A DNA stretch of 64,000 bases from Cristatella mucedo. Its lineage: Eukaryota > Bryozoa > Phylactolaemata > Cristatellidae. The notes beneath the pieces were generated by a model. The model was not told the origin of the DNA and searched no databases. It was given only the letters and a program-made list of their open reading frames with translations. The stretch covers positions 1,118,001 to 1,182,000 of the forward strand of contig WPIO01000026.1 in assembly GCA_009760855.2 (NCBI GenBank), in the 5' to 3' direction. Of this stretch, positions 53,413 to 64,000 are shown piece after piece; within the stretch, counting starts at the first letter, position 1, and each line of letters opens with the position of its first letter. The position numbers and the translations under genes are program-made.

Positions 53413-55039
53413 CGAGCCGAGCCCGATCACTTTTGAGGCATCTTCATTTTTTATCCAGTAAAGCAGTATTTATTTAAGCGTACCTGATTGCTCCAATGAG
53501 CGCTTGCCGAATTCTGTTGGTTTCCATCTGGGCGGGATCTAACGCGGTAAGGTAATTCGTATGCTGATACTTCAGAAAAGTCGCTGCTTGTGCTGAAGGA
53601 TCGATGAGCAACGGCCATCTGCGGATGCAATTGAAGGCGTTAATGCAGAAACCAAGCGCAGCGAATCGTCATTACGAGAGCATCCATTATAGCTTGCTAG
53701 CTTACCGCCCCGAGTCTCTTATGCGATTACCGACGTCTTTCAACAGAACGTCGGCGAGCTCTCGGATACGTATGGAAAGCCCTGGTAGGCTACCAGGCTC
53801 TACAATATGCGTCGCCAGGGTAGATTAGAAGTGAAACCTGTTAGCATTAGTCGTGAGAAGTGCAACATAAGGGATGAAATAAAATACTAATAAATTAAAC
53901 GGAGGCTGCTCACTTAAGATCAAGTGGACAAATTTCGGAGTATCTAGAGGGGGCAATCTTGTACAAGAAGAGGCAGTAAGATAACGAAGTGATGACAAGA
54001 GGATGACTATACGCCATCATTGTCTTGACCGGAGAACAGTTTCACGAAGATCTAATTGCAGCAAAGAGATTCAAAAGCGTAGATTTTCTACTGGCTGTCG
54101 TGTTCAGCTGCCAGGAATGAGTAGATCACTACAGGTTAAGATTGCTCCCTGTGCTTGATGTGATGAAGTCAATACACGACCATTAGTTCCAAAAAGGGGT
54201 CAGCAATTAGACTCGGCAGCTCGGAGCGCCACTGGGCACTTCTGCTTTAGCTATAATTCAACTAGCTTACGATTCCAATGTGTCGTGAAAAGCAGGCACG
54301 CGTAGAATATGGCACTCGTCGAAGTCTAGCAAGTGCTTTTTACCGAATCTCCAATTTTGAACGAGCTGGCAGCCAATTTAGCTCACAAGCACGCAGTTCT
54401 TCAAACAGTGCATGTTCCATACCCGCCTAGATAGAAAGGCATGCTCCGGGTAAATGATCAGTACTACTGTCACAAGCACCAGACTTGCACAAGATGTCCA
54501 TGATTCTCAGCAATCATTCAGAACCATCCGACACATGTTACAAGAGCCCTACAGTGGCTCCATAACTCGATTCCACAAGAGTTGGCTGTGTACCGGATGC
54601 TAGTCCTTGCAGATGCCTGACGAACGCTGACAGAGCTGGCGCCTCGAAGTACAGCGAGCAAGTCGCAGACGCTAGACCGATGTATGCAGGGTACGCCGCC
54701 GGTCCCAGAGTACGGCAGCAGGCAAAAGCACCCTAAACCCCAAATTATCAAGTCCGTGTTGTTAATGCAGGGCAGTCTATTCAACAGCAAAAGAGGGCCA
54801 CATCCGTACAGCGCTGGCCATTTCGTACCGCTCACTTAGAAGTCCAAATTGCAACTGACTAACCGTCATTTAAAATGGGCTTTTAATAGCGACTATAGCA
54901 TAGGCTATGATATAGCCGATTTATAATATTTCTAATTCAGGCCCTATTAATTATCTTCAGCACTGTCATTATGTGTCTAATCTAGAAGGCAGACAGTTTA
55001 CTTGCCTAATTTAGGACTTGAGCAGAACTGGAGACGTGA

Positions 55040-56048
<1,009 letters not shown>

Positions 56049-56160
56049 ATAATAATAATAATAATGCATTTGATATAGCGCCCTCAGAGAACCCAATCTT
56101 TTTCTACGCACTTTACATTTGCTGCACAGGAAGTGCGATGCAAAAGGGGTACTAGACATA
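56049..56160 (-). mobile_element. LINE 3' tail truncating duplicate IQANK1 exon 2'
   Basis: TAATAA repeats, GATATAGCGCCCTCAGAGAA, and a tail with TTTACATTTGCTGCACAGGA. The homology of exon 2' to exon 2 stops close to this insertion. Confidence 0.72.
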
Positions 56161-57439
56161 AGGGTTCATACGTGCCGATTGCTGCGTCTGCGGACTGCTA
56201 CTGGCTGAGAGCGCAGCCTGTCCGGGTTTCGAGGGAGTAGGCGTGCTTTCTGCTTTCCCATCTGCAAAGAGCCGGAGTCCGCCGTGTTTGCAGCAGGGGA
56301 CAGAGCACCGCCGGCTATAACCCGGCTGTAACCAAGGACTCATCGTCTGACCGCGACTGTGGCTAAACCGAGCACACCGTCCTTACCGGCTGCCTTCTTC
56401 TTAGCGGGGGCCACATTTTTAGCGACGGTCTTCTCTGCTGGCTTCGTTGCTGGAGCCTTGTTAGCGGGGGCAGTCGCTTTTTTGGGAGGCATGCCGGAAA
56501 TCGAATGTTGCGGCGTCCTACGGCGTAGGTATCTAAGGCTCTATTAGCACCCGGCCTCACCTCAGCCGCACCGCACCGCACCGGACGCTCTGCATCGCAT
56601 TCATTGGCTAGTTACTTAGGTGGGGTGTGGCAGTACCCTCCCTGTCTGAACACGGATCAGTGAAAAAGGTCCCCGCACGGATGGTGCCGCGACCTCCGCT
56701 GCTCAACCTTAGACGGTACACACAATTTAAGAATAGGGAGGGTGCTGAAAAGCCCCGCCCTCCTCAAGGCTGCAATGCCCTGTGATTATGAACTACGAGC
56801 TTAACAGCTGAACCTCGGTTTCGAACCATGAGCTTGGCCGTTGTATTATCACTGAGAGTCCCTTATGAAATAGCCACGATGAGCCATGGCCTATGAGGAG
56901 GGAAATTTCTGATTACCTATGAACTAAATTATCGTATAGCTTACGATTTGGCTGCTATTTAAGGCATGGGCCTGACAACAATTTTGCTCGCCGTGTAATC
57001 ACACGTCTTGGAGCTCGATTGTCAGCAACGACTGACATGCATTGCAAAACTTATCGATCCGAATCATAAATATTCTAGCCTAATGTCTACCAAACAGATC
57101 TCGTATTTAATCTCGTATTTAAATATTATAAACTCGTATTTAATATTGTATTCGTAATTGTGATGTATTAGCCGAGTTATCAAATTTACACGCCACCAAG
57201 CTACATTGAAACTGAAGCTGTATATGAGTCGCAAGCTTGCTCCTCAACAAACTTCACGTATGTATCTCGATCACTCAAGATACAGAAAGTTGGGATACAA
57301 GTTGCATATGAAGCAGATCGGTAATATTTTATTTGAAGCTGTTTTTTTAGCGTGCTGCCAGCTGCGACGGCTTTTTGACGAGTCAATGTTTAGTTTATGT
57401 TGCAGATCAGCAGTTTGAGGTGTTTAGGATAAAAAAATA

Positions 57440-57560
57440 CTAACAATCCATTTGATATAGCACACTCAGAAAACTCAATCTACTTCTAGGCACTTTACAT
57501 TTGATGCAAAGGAAGCACGATCTAGTGGTTAGCGTTAGCATGCTTGATAAACACACGAAT
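57440..57560 (-). mobile_element. LINE 3' tail
   Basis: CATTTGATATAGCACACTCA, then AAACTCAATCTACTTCTAGG and CACTTTACATTTGATGCAAA, the family tail with substitutions. Confidence 0.68.
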
Positions 57561-58765
57561 AACTATACGGCGTATTCAGTCATCTCTGACCTCTGACTCG
57601 GCGCCTTCAGTTGGCTCGGCGCACGGGACAGCAACGCAAGCTTAATCTGACCAGCTGGCAGCTCCGGCGCACCTGTCTCTGAACTAGTGAGGCATCGCGG
57701 CGATCGACGCTTTTCGCCCATCGCCGCGATGCGAGCAGCCGCTCGACTTGCTAACGATACTTGGTTGGCAATACATGAGAGTAAAGGTTTGCCACTGCCT
57801 CTCGGCATGTTGAACATAAGATACTGCTCGCACGGCTGTACAAGGCTTAATGAAATAGGAGCAACGCGGCCGAGAGGCCAATTGATCGACGTGCTTGTTT
57901 CACTGGACGCGGAGGGAGTGATTTTTTAAGGGTATTTTTTGCCGCGGCCGAATGGCTATCGGGAAAACTTCGGTCCCTTCCCGAATGACTCGCAAAACGC
58001 TACAGAGCGCTAAGGATGCACCACAGAATGCCTCTACAGGTCGCCCTGTTCCGGTTGCAAGCAGAGCCTGAAGCTGTGACGGTGCGCTGCCCGGCTGGCG
58101 TCGAACGAGAAATAAATATATATTTGGCGACTCTCCATTGGAAGTGGTCGGCTCTTAAAAAAGCGACGCGTGAATCCGCGCGGCGGCGCGGCCGAAAGAG
58201 TTTGCTTAGCCCCTCTGAAAAAATACAGCCCCATTTTCTTAAAGTCAGTCGCTCTGCATTGAATGCACGCAGCTCGGATGCTGCTTTGCATCTTGGTCTC
58301 CAGGCAAGTAAATGGCATCCATAGGGTAGGCTAAAGCCGCTCTCAGAAGGAGTGCAGCCCAACCAAAAGGTTTATCCAGTTCCGTGAAAGCACGCGCTTG
58401 GTGGCCCGGAGAAGCAGCTCGAAGCTGGAAGCCCAAGCGAAATATATTTTCGTGGAGGGCTAAAAGTCCAAGCATGCTTTTTTAGCCTTTTCCTAAGGAA
58501 ATTGGGACACAATCCGTACATGGAGCCTTAAGTTTTTCCTTGAGCGTGTGCCTCTCACAGGAAAATTAGGACGTATCTAACAAGATTGACGCTCTAATTG
58601 CATTGGGAGTAGCAATCAGGAAAGTGGCGAAAGGAAGGGAAGCAACGTGGCAAAAATGTAAAACTGGCAGAGCTCGTTAGACCTGTCAAGATACAGGTCA
58701 CTTCTTTTACCCCTCTCAGTGAAATACTAAAAAATCCGATAATTACGACTATTAAGATGGCTTAT
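57561..58765. other. Intergenic, no gene seen
   Basis: GC-richer at 57.6-58.4 kb with open frames on both strands, none with family features. An inverted ATCGCGGCGATCG-type sequence lies at about 57693-57730. Confidence 0.35.
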
Positions 58766-59200
58766 CGACTTTGTAATAATAATGAAAATTTTCACGAGGC
58801 CATATGATACTATATCTCTCTCTAAGCATTTTACGTTCGCCTGTAATTAATCATGGTAATTTGTTATTGATAGAATGAATAATTTCCGCTTGAATAAGCA
58901 AACAATGGACAATTCGCGAGGAGGGAATGCAGGCTGAATAATCAGGCGGCACTTAAGCTTCCTTTTAAATGCCCTCAGGGCATGTCGTGACATCAGTAGG
59001 AAGCTAGCTCAAGGCTGTGGAGCTAAAAACCGAAGGCACAGTCTCTGAGTGGATCGTCTGCGTTCGACCGTTTCCTCCTATTGGAAGTGATGGTAGAGAG
59101 ACCAGTGGTTTCAGCTGCAAGTCGCAGTAAGCTACACTCGCAAGCTATTGAGAACTGTTCGAAAGACTTCGCTGGCAGTCAATGCATGCTCCGAGAGAGG
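58766..59200 (-). mobile_element. Old LINE 3' end
   Basis: Degraded tail (AATAATAATGAAAATTTTCA, TCTCTCTAAGCATTTTACG), 3' UTR, and CCCTCAGGGCATGTCGTGAC, which corresponds to the TCAGGGGATGT block of the young LINE. Confidence 0.6.
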
Positions 59201-59625
59201 ATCTACACAATATAAATCATGCTAAGAGACTAATTCTCAAACGTCACATAGTTTTCATGTCATTGAGTCCTAAGAATAGGAAAAAAAGAGGGTTCCGCCT
59301 AAAAAGCCTATACTGGACCAAGATTTTTTGTTCGGCATTATAATAAAAATTATAATTCTTTCGCGAATCCGGCCAAAAATCACGAAAAGCATTTCTTCAT
59401 TGCAACATAAGAAAGAAAACAGCTCGAATGTTTGCAATTTTCAAGCTACCAGTGACAAATGAAGGAAGGAATAAGGAACCAGAGGAAGATAAACAGCGCG
59501 TACATTAAAAGAGTATCTGGACAAAACACATAGCAGCAAAACACCGAAACGTACTTAAAAACTAAAGACAGAACAAAAGAAACAAGAGAAGAAAAACCTT
59601 CCTTTTACCGACTTTCTTTGGCTAA

Positions 59626-60509
59626 ATAATAATAATAATAATAATATTGCACTTGATAAAGCGCCCTCAGAGAACTTAATCTCTTTCTAGGCGCTTTACA
59701 TTTGCTGCAAAGTGATACGCAATAGAATAGTAAGTAAAATCATGCTTGAAAAACAAACAAAATGAATAACATGGTTAGGGGTTACATGCACTGGGTCAGC
59801 ATGCAAATGTGGTTAGTGGCAGCATGAACAGTGTCAGCACGCATAAGCACATCGAGGACGAATCACAAGGATCCACTAAATGCTGTCCTAAATAGGTATG
59901 TTATTAAGTTTCTTTTAAATGTGGTCAGGTCAGGGGATGTTCTGATGCAGGTCGGGAGGGAGTTCCAGGCTGTGGGAGCATACGAGCTAAATGCACGGTC
60001 TCCAAAGGATTTAAGGTTTGTACGAGGTATTTCTAGACTGTTGGATTCCGAAAAGCGAGTGGTATGATGCTTTGCCTGATGGGGTAGTATATCTGACAGA
60101 TTGGCTGGAGCCATAGAATGAAGAGACCTAAAAGTGAGCGACAAAACCTTGAAGTCAATCCGTTGCTTGACTGGTAGCCAGTGCAGGTCGGCGAGAAGTG
60201 GAGTAATGTGGCAACTGCGACGCTCACGACAGACAAGCCTAGCTGCAGAGTTTTGCACCAGCTGCAATCGCCTGATCGCACATGCTGGTAGGCCTGTAAG
60301 CAGTGAGTTGCAGAAGTCGAGACGAGATGTCACGAATGCATGGACCAACTTGGACGTGGTATCCTTATCTGAACAAGCCCTAATTTTAGCAATGTTATGA
60401 AGCTGAAAATAGGCTGATTTGACTGTGGAGCTGATGTGGTCGTCTAACGAGAGGTCGCTTTGGAATATGACACCTAGATTTCGAGCTGATGCAACTGGAG
60501 ATATGCTGG
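59626..60509 (-). mobile_element. LINE 3' end, young sister copy of the 8.9 kb element
   Basis: 5'-truncated copy of the same LINE, from the TTA-repeat tail (59626) through the 3' UTR to the C-terminal reverse transcriptase region (a 161-codon stretch at 59863-60348, with HITPLLADLHWLPVKQRI). By eye about 12 substitutions separate it from 8911-9789. The 5' break is abrupt at about 60509. The short target duplication, if any, is hidden by the simple-repeat tail. Confidence 0.93.
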
Positions 60510-60782
60510 ATAAATGGCAAGAGACGGCCAGTTGTGCGCTCTCGTACGCTATTAATCGTGCCGAAATAAATGGCTAGCCTTGATGACTTTGCTGGCCAGA
60601 GGTCTTACCTCAGAGAAAATTATTTTCATGGAATTCTTTTGGATATTTCGCCATCTAGATGGTTATCTTCATTCTTGATCAGAGTCAAGGATTTTATTCA
60701 CTCGCTTGGCAGTTTTACCCTACTTTAATCTGATCCTTGCGATGTAAAGCCACCATGCCTGCATTTTGAGGTTCAGGTTAAG

Positions 60783-60945
60783 AGGTTAGCTGATAAAAAC
60801 AGCCTCATTTACCTAGCGACAAAAGAGTCTTAACGGCTATCACCAACGCTTGCAGCTTGCAATGCAGAATTTTCCACTGTAGGACTCAAACTCACGAGCT
60901 GGATCGTTAAGAACGAGCACCGTGCCCCTAGGCTGAAGCCTAGTA
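60783..60945 (-). mobile_element. tRNA-derived SINE, family A
   Basis: AACAGCCTCATTTACCTAGC, AAGAGTCTTAACGGCTATCA, AGGACTCAAACTCACGAGCT. Confidence 0.72.
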
Positions 60946-63900
60946 TAAATTTCAATAAATTGGTACGCATTCTTTTGCCTTCCAGTGTCTTTTTGGAAAC
61001 CTGTGACTGCTAATCCATTTAGAGGCTTGTTTTTGTGCCAATACTTGTGAAGCTGCTACAAGCCAGTCGGTTTCGGTTCGTAACCCGGAACCGTCTCCGT
61101 AAACCAGTTCACTGTTTCGTTGAAACGAGAGTTCGCAACTCGGATTGCTAACAACCCGCAGCTTTCGCAACTGTGCACCCCATTGCGCACCGTTCCGAAT
61201 ATTTGAAATACGAAAATCGCTAGCAACATGCAGAGCCAGCACTGAACCTGTCGAGATAGGTCCGATTAGTATCGACCTTCACCACAGGCCAGCTGTTTGG
61301 TGCCTAGTAGTAGCTCTACGCACGGCAAACAAATCAAGACGCGCGGGAATTGCGTCCTGCAAAGCCAGCAAGAGCTCTCATTCGCCGCCAAGATGCTGCC
61401 TGCTGCCACGAAAAAAGCAACGATAAAAAGCGTTTGTCGCCGCCGGTTAGACGATCTCGTACGTGCGGCCATTGGAATCAAAGAAGGTTCTCGATACTCT
61501 CTAGTATCAGAATGGTTTTGAAATTCCTTCTCTGCTATCGTGTGGTACGTGTGCATAGACCTGCTATGCTGCATGCATTACATTTCAGCAAGGTTTCTCA
61601 AAACTGTCTTTTGGCCTAAATTGCAGACATCGCCGCAGTGGCTGCACTGCCAGTGGCTGGAACGACTAGCCAATCAATGCAGAGTGCTTCAAGTATTAAA
61701 GAGCAAAAACACTTGAAAGTAAAGATTTGGAGTCTTATTTTGTCCGTTGTTGCACTATTGGATATGGGTTTTTGTATGAAATAAATCTTCAGCACGAGTA
61801 GATGAGTGGACAAAGCTGTACTATTGATCTATGGACAGCCCTGTGTGCCTAGTGGGTAACGCTACGCTACATAAAACACAAATTCAGCAGAATTTAGCAA
61901 GGTCATTACAGGAGCAAAAGCAAAATTGTGCCTTGGACGTTGTCCATCACCTCCAACAAGCGTTGCAATACCTGACTCACATTGGCTAACTCTACAGCAT
62001 TGGGAAGACGCTGCGAACGACGTATAATGATCACAGTCGCCGAAAGCTAGTATTTGACTCTTGATAAAAGCGCAAAAGTGATTCTGCACAATTTATCAAT
62101 TGATAAATTAAATTTCTAGTACTCGCCTCCAAACACTTCGAATTTACTCCTAAAGGAAACTCATATACAATACTTGTGTATTACAAGGCAAGTTTTATGA
62201 ACATTGACAAAAAGTATCGTGCACCACAAAAAGTTAGATGCCTATGTAACTGTAATTGAGAACAATAAAAAAGCTGACGGTACGATACAGCGAGTCTTCA
62301 TCAAGCTAGTAGTGCAGCCGAGCAAGAAGGTTCTCATCTCATCAACAGTTATCTGTATGTTCGTTACACGAGCTTTGCCCCAATCTGCACGTTGCATATT
62401 AGCAGCCCCAGAGGAAGGCTATAGATTCATCTACTCACCATTTGCACGCTCATTTGAGTAATTTTATCCATACGCTAACACCTTCTCAACTGACTTGTCT
62501 TTATTGAACTCTTTTGTCATTTACAATTGACAGTTTCATTTTGTGGCCGCGATTTCTGGTTAGTTACGATGCTAAGTTTATCCATCCGCAGGATTATGGC
62601 CAAAGCCTTTTTGCACATAGTCTGCTGGTTAGTAAATGAGAATTCGGGTGAGAAAGTGTTTTTTGCTAGTTCACCAGTTGTTTGAAAATCTTAAGGTATT
62701 AATCTAATAATCAACTCTCTGAAGTATCGGCAAGCACTATGAAGCTGCTAAAAATTACGGTGATGACCGCAAGAACATAAGGAACATTAGCAATAGTGCT
62801 GAGGTTGAGGAACCGGACCTTTAACACCATCAGAGGAACTAACAGGTGACTGCGTATTTCTCCTAAACTTTCGCATTCATCCCAGAAAAAACCATGAGTT
62901 TTAGTTTTTACGAAGCTTCAGTGGTGCCCTCTCCTGCTGTAGTTAATGTAAAAACGAAACGAGTAAGCTGCTGGACTTCACTGGACTGTGTCTGTATCTA
63001 CCCGCAATTTCACTAGGCAATGCAGACAAGGCGGACACCGCAACAGGAGAGTTTTGTTGACAATAAACAACTATAGGGTTAGGAGAAATAAATTAAAGCG
63101 TCATTAACAATGCTTTTTGCACGTAATAAAGAATTTGGAGACTGCAATATAGTTAGCAAAGCCCTAAAATAAAGCTGATATAATTGAAGCCTTTTCCGGA
63201 TCTATATATATTTAGTTATAAGAATGAACAATTTAATATATAAAATGTGATTATGAATAATTTTCACCATACTGAAATCTAGCCATAAATCGTTCCCGAG
63301 TTTACAAGACAAGACGTTTTAGTCCTCTTGCTATCTGCTGATGTACAGCAACAAGATTTGGCAGTCTTAGCTTGGCACATCACTTGTACCCATCAAAGCT
63401 GGAAACCCCATAAATAGGAGCACAGGAAGCAATCAATTATTTACCTCAATGCTCATAAAACTGTCATGTTAGCTAAAGTTTGCATTTTTCCTGCCCAAGT
63501 AAAGAATTCTAGCGCTCTCAGCCACTAAAGACTTTTGGCTGTAGCGTATTTTAATTTGCTTTATGTCTGATCAGTTTCGAAGGTTCTTTTGTCCGTTCCA
63601 AGGAATTGGGCGTATATAAAATCCAATACGAAGGTTTTGCTAGAATACATACAATTAAGGTGATCAATTGCCAAGTGAACATTAAGCCAACAATTAGCAG
63701 TACAGCCTAAATGCCAAGAGTTGTAGAAATTTCAAATGTGTAACTAAATACACCAGAAAAAGTTTATTTAAAACAATGCGTTGTTGGCTCATTTTGGCTT
63801 GAGGTGAAAATTTTCCGTTCTTAGTCCAGAAAGACCTGAAGTTCCGATAAATCTGAATAAATCTTTTTCATATTTTCTTGCCTCGATTTCTCAAAAAATC

Positions 63901-64000
63901 TCATCCTGAAATTCCTTGACTCGCATTGACAATACAGTCCGAAACAGAAAATTGCATTCCTGTGCTAATCGCGTGGAGGAATATCCATCGAAATATTTTG
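60946..64000. other. Mostly AT-rich, no supported gene
   Basis: At 61392 an ATG opens MLPAATKKATIKSVCRRRLD before a possible donor at about 61486, and at 62204-62461 there is an 85-codon frame (GTIQRVFIKLVVQPSKKVLI). Neither has splice partners or a family I recognise. The rest is AT-rich with no features seen. Confidence 0.35.

Noticed and set aside
62204-62461. 85-codon open frame as a gene
   Set aside because: Reads plausibly but has no family resemblance, no splice partner and AT-rich surroundings.

Overview
This is a gene-poor stretch of a repeat-rich metazoan nuclear genome. The evidence is GT-AG introns, animal gene families (nucleobindin, COMMD9, IQANK1), an L2/CR1-type LINE, a Tc1/mariner element, two tRNA-derived SINE families and many microsatellites. 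The sequence does not fix the species. An invertebrate is likely, because the introns are compact and the proteins are diverged from vertebrate orthologues as I remember them. No alignment was run; orthology calls rest on motif recognition and on exon phases that fit.

Layout. 1-7.6 kb: the 3' part of a nucleobindin gene on the plus strand, with exons at 1563-1745, 6751-6864, 7143-7200 and probably 7365-7573. 8-33 kb: mostly LINE and SINE debris on both strands, including the best preserved LINE (8911-11277, minus), a GC-rich block of unknown nature (15.2-16.95 kb), an orphan exon (19860-20018), an endonuclease-domain fragment (23.4-24.8 kb), and a LINE split by a Tc1/mariner element which itself carries a LINE tail (27.5-31.3 kb). 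33.9-37.7 kb: a complete six-exon COMMD9 gene, plus strand, 202 codons. 39.3-47.4 kb: a complete 14-exon IQANK1 gene, minus strand, 575 codons, convergent with COMMD9. 49.6-56.9 kb: a second, decayed copy of the COMMD9 3' end and IQANK1 in the same order and orientation. This is a tandem segmental duplication in which the middle of IQANK1 is lost but exon 1 and exons 11-14 keep open frames and splice sites. 57-64 kb: LINE tails, including a near-identical sister of the 8.9 kb LINE at 59.6-60.5 kb, then AT-rich sequence with no gene I can support.

How parts relate. COMMD9 belongs to the COMMD/CCDC22/CCDC93 (Commander) endosomal recycling system. IQANK1 is a poorly studied protein combining an IQ motif, ankyrin repeats, a coiled coil and a region resembling dynein heavy chain AAA5. 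I see no functional link between them beyond convergence. The mobile elements look like one ecosystem. One SINE family ends in the LINE's own 3' tail, as expected of a SINE copied by LINE machinery, and two LINE copies differ at about 12 of 880 positions by hand count, so the LINE was active recently.
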